DNA of 64,000 nt. Origin: Macrococcus capreoli. Lineage in GTDB: Bacteria; Bacillota; Bacilli; Staphylococcales; Staphylococcaceae. The stretch lies in contig NZ_JAOTIS010000010.1 in NCBI RefSeq assembly GCF_025628935.1, positions 50,530-114,529 on the forward strand. The letters are read 5' to 3'. The notes under the pieces are model-generated. The model was not told where the DNA came from, made no database searches, and worked only from the letters and a program-made list of their open reading frames with translations. Both the position numbers and the translations under genes were made by a program. Every line of letters begins with the position of its first letter. Positions within the stretch are counted from its first letter, which is position 1. Positions 39,512 through 47,027 of this stretch are shown here, piece by piece.

Positions 39512-40307
39512 TTTTTAATTTCCTTATTCCTTCAGATTTATCAGGAAAAGCATCCAATAATATACTGTAGGCTTTTTCGATGTAATAATTATACAACAAT
39601 CTACAGTAATCAAGCGAACCTGATTTTTGAATGTTTTCACGTGAATAATGTTGAAGTGTAGAATCTCCGGAAAAATAAATATATTTGATCAATGGTAAAT
39701 ACATCTTTTTTTGATTAAAGTCATTTTTATGTAAGGATAATATACTATCTATGTCATTTTTAATCTGAGCAGCAACACCTATATATAACATAAATTGGTT
39801 TAAAGGTTCATTGTGTTTATCAATAATTAAAGCAATCAATTGCATTAACTGACCAGATTTTTGTTGTACTAAATTTAAATAATCATCTTCTGATATATCA
39901 GAATGATACTGAAAATCGAATGTAATATCTTGAAATTCAGCATAGCCTGCCTTCACGATTAAATCCATTACTTCATCCCTCATATCGTGTTGAAACATTC
40001 TTAAACCTTGCAACATGACAATATGAGATAAGACAATTTGTTGCTCTTTTGAAATCCATTTTAATAATTGATCATCATCTACAACATCGTCTACTAAGTC
40101 AAATGCCCAAAAAACAAGCTGAATTGCAACAGAATTCTTTTGCGTATCAGCTTGTGTATTAATATTAAAAAGTTTATTAATCGTTTCGTAATAACTGCCC
40201 CAACTGTCTTGCTTAATTTTATTCGAAACATAATCTAATAATTGAGATTCATGCTCTGCTGATAAATTTAGTTTGCTTATTAATTTCGTAATATATTGGT
40301 TTAACAC
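39495..40307 (-). CDS. ComQ-like isoprenyl transferase
   Basis: This 270-residue, all-helical protein belongs to the trans-isoprenyl diphosphate synthase superfamily. The first aspartate-rich motif is DDVVDDD (73-79). The second region, QIKNDIDSI (181-189) with KNDFNQKKMYLPLI (194-207), is degenerate compared with DDxxD of true chain-elongating synthases, as is characteristic of ComQ. ComQ processes and prenylates the pheromone precursor on tryptophan. A GTG start at 40307 is one base past the comX-like stop. The low similarity to house-keeping GGPP/FPP synthases, the length and the neighbours all support ComQ rather than a terpenoid enzyme. Confidence 0.88.
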   Translation of the reverse strand: MLNQYITKLISKLNLSAEHESQLLDYVSNKIKQDSWGSYYETINKLFNINTQADTQKNSVAIQLVFWAFDLVDDVVDDDQLLKWISKEQQIVLSHIVMLQGLRMFQHDMRDEVMDLIVKAGYAEFQDITFDFQYHSDISEDDYLNLVQQKSGQLMQLIALIIDKHNEPLNQFMLYIGVAAQIKNDIDSILSLHKNDFNQKKMYLPLIKYIYFSGDSTLQHYSRENIQKSGSLDYCRLLYNYYIEKAYSILLDAFPDKSEGIRKLKNEFNF

Positions 40308-40308
40308 C

Positions 40309-40488
40309 TTAAAAATCGCCTGTCCAATACTTTGAAATTTTCACATCTATTGCCTTTCTTGCTGCCGAGTCAATAACTGTAACGACATCTTCGCTAAAGC
40401 CTAATTGTTTGTTGTGGTCTAACAATTCTTCCAGAGATAAGTTCATTTCTTTCATCTTTAACACTACTTTTTCTAACTCTTCTCTCAT
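40309..40488 (-). CDS. ComX-like pheromone precursor
   Basis: This is a 59-residue peptide with no signal sequence and a helical, acidic N-terminal two-thirds (MREELEKVVLKMKEMNLS). Its C-terminal tail is KISKYWTGDF, with a single tryptophan five residues from the end. Bacillus ComX precursors have the same size and a tryptophan near the C terminus (for example QWGD) that ComQ prenylates; here WTGD-F is the analogous site. ATG at 40488 is used because GGAGG lies nine bases upstream; the frame continues to a TTG at 40503 that overlaps this site. It is first in the operon, whereas in Bacillus comQ precedes comX. Identification rests on the tail and context, since ComX sequences diverge fast. Confidence 0.85.
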   Translation of the reverse strand: MREELEKVVLKMKEMNLSLEELLDHNKQLGFSEDVVTVIDSAARKAIDVKISKYWTGDF

Positions 40489-40799
40489 CACAATTTCCTC
40501 CAATCATAAATAATAAATTGCTTATGATAATATTACACGAAATTTTCAAAAAATTCGATACTTATTTCAATATTTTTATAATTCAATTTACATTAATACA
40601 ACAAAAACAGCCTTCATAATTTAAGAAAATAGGATATAAATGGCGAATCTCATGCAAAAATCACAACTTTTATGACACAAAATTAAACGATATTAACCCA
40701 ATATAAACTTACTAAAACAATTGTGAATTAATGGATATTATATAGCACTTCTTACACAATTATGTCATAATAAATGCAACAAGCTTAAAGGAGTGCCCC
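40489..40799. other. Intergenic region between comX-like and LPXTG genes
   Basis: These 311 AT-rich bases hold both divergent promoters. On the minus side a weak pair TCGAAT/TAATAT with a 17-base spacer lies near 40523-40551. On the plus side TGTCATAAT (40763-40771) could be an extended minus-10 for the surface protein. TTGTGA/TTGTGT hexamers in either orientation recur near 40661, 40675, 40720 and 40756. No open frame was recognised. Confidence 0.5.
40661..40683 (-). promoter_or_regulatory. Bipartite element, copy 2 (com/LPXTG intergenic)
   Basis: On the minus strand it reads ATTTTGTGTCATAA directly followed by AAGTTGTGA. Both blocks are identical to those at 1109-1134, where TTA is inserted between them. 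It lies about 170 bases upstream of the comX-like start and 117 bases upstream of the LPXTG gene. It does not resemble the Bacillus ComA box. Confidence 0.45.
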
Positions 40800-42098
40800 A
40801 TGAAAAAATTCATCTTATCACTCGTGATACTCATCTCATTATCACTACCAACCCATGCGGATGCCCATACAAACCCAACAGTATTATATTTTCACGATAC
40901 ACAACACGAACCTATACAGCATTTCCCATTCAAAGTTGAGATCAACGAAGAAATGCATAATTTCAACGCGCTGGATGATGGTTATAAAGTATTAGAAGAT
41001 GATGTTGAATCTATAGAAGTCGCAGGTATAATGTTCAAAATACATCCTGGAGAATTAAACGAAATTGAAGTGTTTCATCCTGATGTTGCTTTGCGTAAAG
41101 ACACTTTACGTAAAGACGCAGTAGTCACTTCAACAGAAATGCCTTCAACCGAAACACCCGATACAACGAACAGGCATACTATTACAGTGTTTCCTGTGGA
41201 TCGTTCTTTCTCAAAACTGGAAGATGGTACAATCGTTTATTTGAAATTAAACGATAAAGTAATTACACAACAGGAAGTTGCAGATGGTGCTGTCACATTT
41301 CCTCAAATTAAAGCTGACCAACACTATACGGTGAGCTTTGATAAAACTTCATCTGATAATGACTTAGCTATTTCAGCGAATGAAGAAAAATACTTCATTT
41401 ACGAAAGACAGACGCGACCTGTAAAACGCATGCAAACGATGCATGTACCGTCACGTTCATCATATATGAATGCAAGTTTACGCAAAGCACCAGAAGACAT
41501 TCCACCACTTATTGCAAGACGCCAAACATATAAAGAAGAACGCAAGACAGATCGCGAGAACGACAAGCGCGATACGCAATCAAGCGATACATCGTCAAAG
41601 AATAACAAGCAAACAAATACATCAACAGCAAAGAAACAATCGGAGCGTAAAACTCGCGCTACAGAACAAGAAAAGAATCAAGAAGCAATACGTAATCGTA
41701 ACGTTAAGCCACAACTTCCAGTAAACAATAGGCACGTGAATCCGCTGCAACAATCATCAAATCGTACGGATAATATAACTGTAAGAGATAATACAATGTC
41801 TCCAAATGTTAGCCCTGCTTATCGTTTGTCTAAAGATATTACAGACGCACGTCAATCAAACACACCCGCTACACAAGAGAATACAACTGCAAATACGAAC
41901 AGTAGTAATGCTACATATCGTGATACAAACAATACACATCCTCAAACCAGCACAAGTACCGACACGAAACAAGATGATGATGCTATAGACCTACCAGCAA
42001 CAGGTGAGGCAATGAGTATACTTCTTCCGCTTGCCGCACTGATGACGGTAGCAGCAGGACTCGCATTATTGTATTTCACAAGAAAAGAGAAACAATAA
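40800..42098 (+). CDS. LPXTG-anchored surface protein
   Basis: This 432-residue secreted protein has a signal peptide (MKKFILSLVILISLSLPTHADA) and a folded N-terminal part (about 25-200) with two beta-rich segments, the second SFSKLEDGTIVYLKLNDKV. A long Thr/Asn/Gln/Arg/Lys-rich linker (about 225-395) follows, then a sorting signal LPATGEAMS, a hydrophobic helix and a KEKQ tail for sortase A. It is therefore likely covalently attached to peptidoglycan. Start ATG follows AAAGGAG. The N-terminal domain was not recognised. It is divergent from the com-like operon across 311 bases, which makes it a candidate target of that system. Confidence 0.9.
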   Translation: MKKFILSLVILISLSLPTHADAHTNPTVLYFHDTQHEPIQHFPFKVEINEEMHNFNALDDGYKVLEDDVESIEVAGIMFKIHPGELNEIEVFHPDVALRKDTLRKDAVVTSTEMPSTETPDTTNRHTITVFPVDRSFSKLEDGTIVYLKLNDKVITQQEVADGAVTFPQIKADQHYTVSFDKTSSDNDLAISANEEKYFIYERQTRPVKRMQTMHVPSRSSYMNASLRKAPEDIPPLIARRQTYKEERKTDRENDKRDTQSSDTSSKNNKQTNTSTAKKQSERKTRATEQEKNQEAIRNRNVKPQLPVNNRHVNPLQQSSNRTDNITVRDNTMSPNVSPAYRLSKDITDARQSNTPATQENTTANTNSSNATYRDTNNTHPQTSTSTDTKQDDDAIDLPATGEAMSILLPLAALMTVAAGLALLYFTRKEKQ

Positions 42099-42139
42099 CA
42101 AAAGACGCAACACATATTTCACGTGTTGCGTCTTTTGTT
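42097..42139. terminator. Bidirectional terminator
   Basis: Perfect 17-base arms AACAAAAGACGCAACAC (42097-42113) and GTGTTGCGTCTTTTGTT (42123-42139) lie between convergent genes. Confidence 0.92.
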
Positions 42140-42140
42140 A

Positions 42141-42662
42141 TTATATTATTTGTATAATGCCATCCTGCACTGAAAAATAAGTCCCAATCTTAGATGTCCC
42201 TTTCAACCCTTCAAATATAAACATTCCACCACTATTAATCATATGCTGAGATTCGAGTGTCGATAATACGAAAGTGCGATTAGCTTTTATTTCAGTAAAT
42301 CGATGCAGTCTTCTCATAATTTGTTCAAATCCATGCGTTTCACCCAGCGCAACAAATGCATCCGGAAGATGTTGTGCAATCCGATTAACATATTTATTAA
42401 ACGACGATGAGTTCGGGTTCCAGCTTACAATCGCAAGAACTGTGCCCCCACTACCGTCAAAGCCACCATATGTTTCCCATAACACTTTAAACTGATAAGC
42501 TTGCTGTAACGCTTGATTATTCCTACTACATCCTATTACGATATCATGAATAACAGGTCTTTCATTGCTCATCAACTGGATAAGCGCCATCATTTCCTCA
42601 TCCGTTTGACTATGATCAAACCTCTGTAACCATTCATTTGAAATAGATTGTAATGGACTCAA
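42141..42662 (-). CDS. Uncharacterised cytoplasmic protein
   Basis: I do not recognise this family. The product is about 173 residues, soluble and of mixed composition, with no signal or membrane segment. It has hydrophobic strands HDIVIGCSRNN, GGTVLAIVSWNPN, AFVALGETHG and TFVLSTLES spaced by helices, suggesting an alpha/beta fold. TTG at 42662 is preferred because AGGGGTG lies five bases upstream; the frame continues to another TTG at 42692, which would lie in the upstream terminator. It follows the small membrane protein gene on the same strand but after that gene's terminator. Confidence 0.7.
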   Translation of the reverse strand: MSPLQSISNEWLQRFDHSQTDEEMMALIQLMSNERPVIHDIVIGCSRNNQALQQAYQFKVLWETYGGFDGSGGTVLAIVSWNPNSSSFNKYVNRIAQHLPDAFVALGETHGFEQIMRRLHRFTEIKANRTFVLSTLESQHMINSGGMFIFEGLKGTSKIGTYFSVQDGIIQII

Positions 42663-42690
42663 TTGAACACCCCTAAAGTTTAATTTAATC

Positions 42691-42720
42691 AAAAGAAAAA
42701 GACTCTAAAGCAGAGTCTTA
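42691..42720 (-). terminator. Terminator of the small membrane protein gene
   Basis: The minus strand reads AAGACTCT, GCTTT, AGAGTCTT and then TTCTTTT. It includes the stop codon region. Confidence 0.85.
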
Positions 42721-42888
42721 AACATTTTCAGATTCAATTTTTGCAACGATTTCTTTCGTACGACGCTCAATATCTTCGAAGTCTTTCTTAAAGCTAATTA
42801 CAAATAAAGCTGCACCAGCTGTTACGATAACAGATAATACTAATAACGTAATCATTAAAGCTTTAAAAAGTGATTTAATAAATTCCAT
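42718..42888 (-). CDS. Small single-pass membrane protein (56 residues)
   Basis: This short gene reads MEFIKSLFKALMITLLVLSV, then IVTAGAALFVISFKKDFEDI, and a charged helix ERRTKEIVAKIESENV. It has one membrane helix (about residues 10-32) and a cytoplasmic amphipathic tail likely to form a coiled coil. Start ATG at 42888 is preceded by GAGGAGTG, and its own terminator overlaps the stop, so it looks like a real, independently ended gene. The family is unknown; similar small membrane proteins occur in staphylococci. Confidence 0.82.
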   Translation of the reverse strand: MEFIKSLFKALMITLLVLSVIVTAGAALFVISFKKDFEDIERRTKEIVAKIESENV

Positions 42889-43021
42889 TGACGTTTCACT
42901 CCTCAGTGATTCTTTATGTCTCTATATTAACATATCAATAAAATGGAATGAAATAATTAACATTATTAATTTCAGTTTATGTTATAGTATTAATTAAGAA
43001 CTTAAGAATAGGATGAGAAAT

Positions 43022-43399
43022 ATGCCACACGTACATCTATTAGCTGCATGGCAAAATAATGATATTGAAAAAATTAAAGAACTTGTAGATCATAATATTG
43101 AAACAAATATTATTGATGAAGACGGTAATGAGCATGAAAAAGGGTACGACGCGTTCATCTCAGCTATTCAAACATATCTGGAAGAGACAGAAGTAAAACA
43201 TTTAGAATGGCAATTTGATGTGATGCATAAAACAGAACGTGGATTAGCTAACATTGTTATTATCAAGATTTCACGTGGTGATGATCAATACAATGTTTCT
43301 GAGAAAGCTGCTTTATGTATCTTTACTTTCGATACAGTACATAATAATGAGCGCAAAATGATTCGTGCATATGTTGAAAAAGGTGTTGCTAACAATTAG
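43022..43399 (+). CDS. SnoaL/NTF2-like protein
   Basis: This 125-residue soluble protein appears to have an NTF2-like (SnoaL) fold. It opens with HLLAAWQNNDIEKIKELVDHNIETNIIDEDG, a common SnoaL beginning of helix, DNxVxE-type strand and GYDAF helix. Strands WQFDVMHKTERGLANIVIIKIS and AALCIFTFD follow. Function is not predictable. ATG at 43022 is preferred, with AGGATGA six bases upstream containing the earlier in-frame ATG 43013. It is single; the M4 protease follows after a 237-base gap. Confidence 0.65.
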   Translation: MPHVHLLAAWQNNDIEKIKELVDHNIETNIIDEDGNEHEKGYDAFISAIQTYLEETEVKHLEWQFDVMHKTERGLANIVIIKISRGDDQYNVSEKAALCIFTFDTVHNNERKMIRAYVEKGVANN

Positions 43400-43636
43400 C
43401 AGCATCTTTTTTATTTAACGTGATTTGAAATGTTACTTTTGTTAAATGTGCTAATTTACTGTATTTTCTGATAAATTGAATTATGTTTCGTTCATTTTAT
43501 GTAAATTTATGTTATATATTCTACTTTGTTAACTTTTTGTCGTTATAAAATTTACGGTTTACACGGGTGTTTTGAAATTAAAAATCACTATAATAAATTT
43601 TGTAACAACAATACATACAAAAAGGAGATTACAAAG

Positions 43637-45157
43637 ATGAAGAAAAAGTATATTATTCCTGCAGCAGTATTATCTACTACATTGCTTACAAGCTTCGTAC
43701 AAACAGATGTCGGTTATGCTAAAACCGAATCGTCAAAAGCGTTAGCTAAAATTCAAAAAGTTGAATCAAAAATGGATGCTAAAAATTTCTTGAAATCTCT
43801 TCCTGGTGATTCAAACGCTAAAAAGCATTATAAACAATATGAAATCACGAAAGTTGAAAAAGACGACAAAGGATTTACCCACTACACTTTAAAAGCACAA
43901 AATAACGGTAAAAAAACACTCAACAAAGAAATCAAAATTCACGTCAATGATAAAAATGAAGTTGTCCACGTGAACGGTGAATTAGATCTAAAAGAAGTGA
44001 AACCTACTAATACACAAAAGATTTCTAAAGATGAAGCAATTAACCTTGCGTTTAAAGCTGCTGGTGTTGAGCAATCTAAGGTAAAAAATATTGATAATCG
44101 CGATGTTGTTAAAAAAGCAGATGTTGTCATTAACGCTGATAAAAATAAACTCGTTTATGACGTTCAGTTGATTTATGTTACACCACAATCTGCGAACTGG
44201 CATATTCAAATCGATGCAGAAACAGGAGATGTCATCAAAAAGCAAAATATGTTGTTTGATGCTGCGACAACAGGATATGGTTACGGAATTGATAATAAAT
44301 TCAAACCGTTAAATATATTCCAGGAAGGGACTGCCTTCTATTTAGCTGACACGACACATACAGGAAATATTGAAACATATGATGCGAATAATTCACAAAA
44401 CGTTAAACTCGTGCAGGATACCGATAAATATTTCACGACTGACCGTCAAAAAGCAGCAGTAGATGCACATTATTATGCCGATATCGTCTACGATTATTAT
44501 AAAAACGTACACCATCGTGATTCATATGACGGCAAAGGTGCTCCACTTTATTCTGTAGTACATTACGGCTATAATTACAACAATGCACAGTGGAATGGTG
44601 AAGCGATGTTATATGGAGATGGAGACGGTAGAACGTTTACTTCTTTATCAGGTGCCAATGATATTATTGCGCATGAATTAACACATGCGGTGACGGAACA
44701 TACAGCAGGCTTGATATACGAGCATCAGCCAGGTGCTGTGAATGAATCAATGTCTGATGTATTTGGCTATTTTGTTGATCCTGACTTCTTAATGGGAGAA
44801 GATGTTTATACACCAGGTAAGCCGGGCGACGCATTACGTAGTTTCGAAAACCCTGAACTTTATGATCAACCATCACATATGGATGACTATCAGTTCCTTC
44901 CAAATACTGAAGACGGTGATTTTGGTGGTGTGCATATCAATTCAGGTATACCGAACAAAGCGTTTTACAATACAGTCACTAAAATAGGTAAATCAAAATC
45001 AGAACAAATTTATTATCGTGCATTAACGTACTACTTAACTTCAACGTCTAACTTTAAAGACACGAAAGAAGCATTGATTCAGTCAGCGCAGGATCTTTAT
45101 GGTCAAGCAGAAGCTGATACGATTAAAGCTGCATGGGATGCAGTTGGTGTTTACTAA
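43637..45157 (+). CDS. M4 family (thermolysin/aureolysin-like) metalloprotease
   Basis: This 506-residue secreted preproenzyme has a signal peptide to about residue 28, an FTP and a PepSY propeptide domain (about 45-210), and a catalytic domain beginning near residue 215. Zinc motif HELTH is at 346-350, the third ligand Glu is in NESMSDVFGY, and the catalytic His is in VHINSGIPNKAF. Several Asp/Asn clusters suggest Ca binding. It is likely the neutral extracellular protease of this organism, similar to aureolysin. ATG at 43637 follows AAAGGAG; the frame extends upstream to 43526 without a signal sequence. Confidence 0.95.
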   Translation: MKKKYIIPAAVLSTTLLTSFVQTDVGYAKTESSKALAKIQKVESKMDAKNFLKSLPGDSNAKKHYKQYEITKVEKDDKGFTHYTLKAQNNGKKTLNKEIKIHVNDKNEVVHVNGELDLKEVKPTNTQKISKDEAINLAFKAAGVEQSKVKNIDNRDVVKKADVVINADKNKLVYDVQLIYVTPQSANWHIQIDAETGDVIKKQNMLFDAATTGYGYGIDNKFKPLNIFQEGTAFYLADTTHTGNIETYDANNSQNVKLVQDTDKYFTTDRQKAAVDAHYYADIVYDYYKNVHHRDSYDGKGAPLYSVVHYGYNYNNAQWNGEAMLYGDGDGRTFTSLSGANDIIAHELTHAVTEHTAGLIYEHQPGAVNESMSDVFGYFVDPDFLMGEDVYTPGKPGDALRSFENPELYDQPSHMDDYQFLPNTEDGDFGGVHINSGIPNKAFYNTVTKIGKSKSEQIYYRALTYYLTSTSNFKDTKEALIQSAQDLYGQAEADTIKAAWDAVGVY

Positions 45158-45171
45158 TGTGATAAATTGAT

Positions 45172-45208
45172 AATGGCCCGATTCCATGTAGGAACCGGGC
45201 CATTTTTT
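45172..45208 (+). terminator. Terminator of the M4 protease gene
   Basis: Arms AATGGCCCGATTCC and GGAACCGGGCCATT, with one mismatch, are followed by TTTTT. Confidence 0.9.
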
Positions 45209-45238
45209 CTCACGCTTCAGCGCTGACGTCCTCCTATA

Positions 45239-45613
45239 TTAATATTTTCTCCATAGCATAAAGTTACTTACTGAAAACGTTAAGAACATAATCGCTAACA
45301 TAGTAATTATCGAACTTTCAGCTCTCATAGTTGTAAGACCAAATGTATATAAAGTGATAAAAATCATTCCAACAAATAAAGTTACTAAATATGATGTTTT
45401 AAATGCGCGATTGCTTAAATTAACTACACGTTCATCAACAATATCATCTCTATTCTGAACCCCCATCAGTATCAAATGGATACCTAACACCAATTGCATC
45501 GCATACAATTCTGGTTTCTCAAATACCACAATCATTAAAAATATAGACGTAAGTAATAATCCAAATCCAAGAAAATATAACACAGGTCGGTTCCCTTCTA
45601 AATGATCAAACAT
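45239..45613 (-). CDS. Four-helix membrane protein paired with an XRE regulator
   Basis: This 124-residue protein has four predicted membrane helices (about 12-30, 38-52, 72-92 and 98-118). A polar loop NRDDIVDERVVNLSNRAFK lies between helices two and three. The DERxxxxSNRA pattern is typical of DUF2178-like small proteins encoded beside XRE regulators in Bacillales. Function is unknown. It starts 10 bases after the regulator's stop and probably shares its transcript. Confidence 0.72.
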   Translation of the reverse strand: MFDHLEGNRPVLYFLGFGLLLTSIFLMIVVFEKPELYAMQLVLGIHLILMGVQNRDDIVDERVVNLSNRAFKTSYLVTLFVGMIFITLYTFGLTTMRAESSIITMLAIMFLTFSVSNFMLWRKY

Positions 45614-45623
45614 GATATCCCTC

Positions 45624-45830
45624 CTACTTATAATCGCTTTCTTCTATTATAAAAATATCTTCAACCTTCACTTTAAATATTTCTGCTATCATCAACCCTA
45701 GTGGTAACGATGGATTATACTTTCCTTTTTCAATCGAAATAATTGTCTGTCTGGACACCTTCAAATGTTGAGCTAATGTTTCTTGTGAGTACCCATGTAA
45801 ACTACGATATTCAGCTAATTTATTTTTCAT
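45624..45830 (-). CDS. XRE-family transcriptional regulator
   Basis: This 68-residue Cro/CI-type DNA-binding protein consists of a single helix-turn-helix domain: LAEYRSLHGYSQETLAQHLKV, then SRQTIISIEKGKYNPSLPL, and a short C-terminal segment FKVEDIF. It resembles the YozG/YvaO-type small regulators. It is first in a two-gene unit with the membrane protein, a common autoregulated arrangement. The upstream gap contains direct TTTACGTAAAG / GTAAGCTTTAC motifs that may be its operator. Confidence 0.88.
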   Translation of the reverse strand: MKNKLAEYRSLHGYSQETLAQHLKVSRQTIISIEKGKYNPSLPLGLMIAEIFKVKVEDIFIIEESDYK

Positions 45831-45950
45831 ACAGTCACCTCTTCAATATCATTATAATGTAAAGTACCCTTTACGTAAAGTAAGCTTTACATTCAACATC
45901 AAAAACTATTCTTTGCTATAATTTCAATATAGTACGGAGGAGGTCACATA

Positions 45951-46988
45951 ATGCAACAAGTCAAAAGTGTCATCACAGAATTTCGTGGAAGTCATTTCGA
46001 TTTCGGAATCGAACAAGGGAAATGGCTAAAAACGACTTTAATGATGGAGAATCGTGAACGCGAATGGCGTCTGCGTCGTCCACGCTTTGATATAGATATT
46101 CAGGAAACAAAAGCAGCATTCAAGCGCTTCGCTCCTGGTATATGGGAAGAATTATTAGGACTTCAGGCAGCACTCAAAATGGATATGACACAAATTCTAC
46201 TTAACTTTGGACATTACCGTGTATATGCGAAACCAAGTGGTTGTAGTGTCTTTACTACTGAAGATTACCTGCTGAGAAATTATGATTACCACCCTGCTAC
46301 ATACGACGGACGTTTCACGTTCTTTCAACCGGCAGACTCAGGCTATGCGACCATGGCACCTGTTTCCCGTATCACTGGCCGAATGGACGGGATGAACGAA
46401 CATGGTTTATCAATGGGATATAACTTCATGCATCGTAAAGTACCTGGTGACGGCTTTGTCTGCTACATGATCGGTCGTATGATATTAGAATGTTGTAAAG
46501 ATGTGGATGATGCTGTGCAATTCCTACAAGAAATCCCGCACCGATCAAGCTTTAGCTATATATTATTAGACAAAAAAGGTGTTACCCAAATCGTTGAGGC
46601 AACACCACGTGATATCGTTGTTCGTGAACATCACTATTGTACGAATCATTTCGAAGTATTAACGCATGAGAATCGTCGTGTTCTGAGCGATTCCAAGATG
46701 CGTATGACCAACTTAAAAGCACAAACGACTTCCAACATGGATGCGGATACCGCATTTAAAATCATGAATGATCCAGATGCCGGTGTCTTTAGTAGTATGT
46801 ATTCCAGCTGGAGTGGAACGATTCATACGAGTTGCTACTTCCCAAAAGAGTTAACCGTTCAGTTTGCTTTAGGTGGCAACAACACACCTACGACACTTAA
46901 TTTCCAGGACTGGCTTGACGGTAAGCCACTTCCGATTCAACAGTTTAACGGACATATTGATAGTGATATTACATTTGCCAGTGAATAA
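45951..46988 (+). CDS. C45-type autoproteolytic acyltransferase/hydrolase
   Basis: This 345-residue protein belongs to the Ntn hydrolases of family C45, related to acyl-CoA:6-aminopenicillanate acyltransferase and linear amide hydrolases. The expected nucleophile is Cys98 in PSGCSVFTTED; cleavage between Gly97 and Cys98 would expose it. Further family segments are LLRNYDYHP, GMNEHGLSMGYNFMH and YILLDKKG. There is no signal peptide, so it is cytoplasmic. The substrate is unknown, and such enzymes in Firmicutes are poorly studied. It starts with a GGAGGAGG site. Confidence 0.85.
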   Translation: MQQVKSVITEFRGSHFDFGIEQGKWLKTTLMMENREREWRLRRPRFDIDIQETKAAFKRFAPGIWEELLGLQAALKMDMTQILLNFGHYRVYAKPSGCSVFTTEDYLLRNYDYHPATYDGRFTFFQPADSGYATMAPVSRITGRMDGMNEHGLSMGYNFMHRKVPGDGFVCYMIGRMILECCKDVDDAVQFLQEIPHRSSFSYILLDKKGVTQIVEATPRDIVVREHHYCTNHFEVLTHENRRVLSDSKMRMTNLKAQTTSNMDADTAFKIMNDPDAGVFSSMYSSWSGTIHTSCYFPKELTVQFALGGNNTPTTLNFQDWLDGKPLPIQQFNGHIDSDITFASE

Positions 46989-47027
46989 AAAGCAGCGTTC
47001 CACTCATACGGAACGCTGCTTTTTATT
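46984..47027. terminator. Bidirectional terminator
   Basis: Perfect 17-base arms AATAAAAAGCAGCGTTC (46984-47000) and GAACGCTGCTTTTTATT (47011-47027) overlap the ends of both convergent genes. Confidence 0.92.

Noticed and set aside
39495..40307. Housekeeping FPP/GGPP synthase as identity of the isoprenyl transferase
   Set aside because: The second aspartate-rich motif is NDIDS, not DDxxD, and the gene sits between a Trp-tailed peptide and a ComP-type kinase.
40661..40683. Reading the intergenic element as a Bacillus-type ComA box
   Set aside because: It lacks the TTGCGG-N4-CCGCAA inverted repeat. If it is a regulator site at all, it is of a different kind.
43526..43636. N-terminal extension of the M4 protease to the upstream ATG
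   Set aside because: It would put 37 unrelated residues before a perfect signal peptide, and the AAAGGAG site belongs to ATG 43637.
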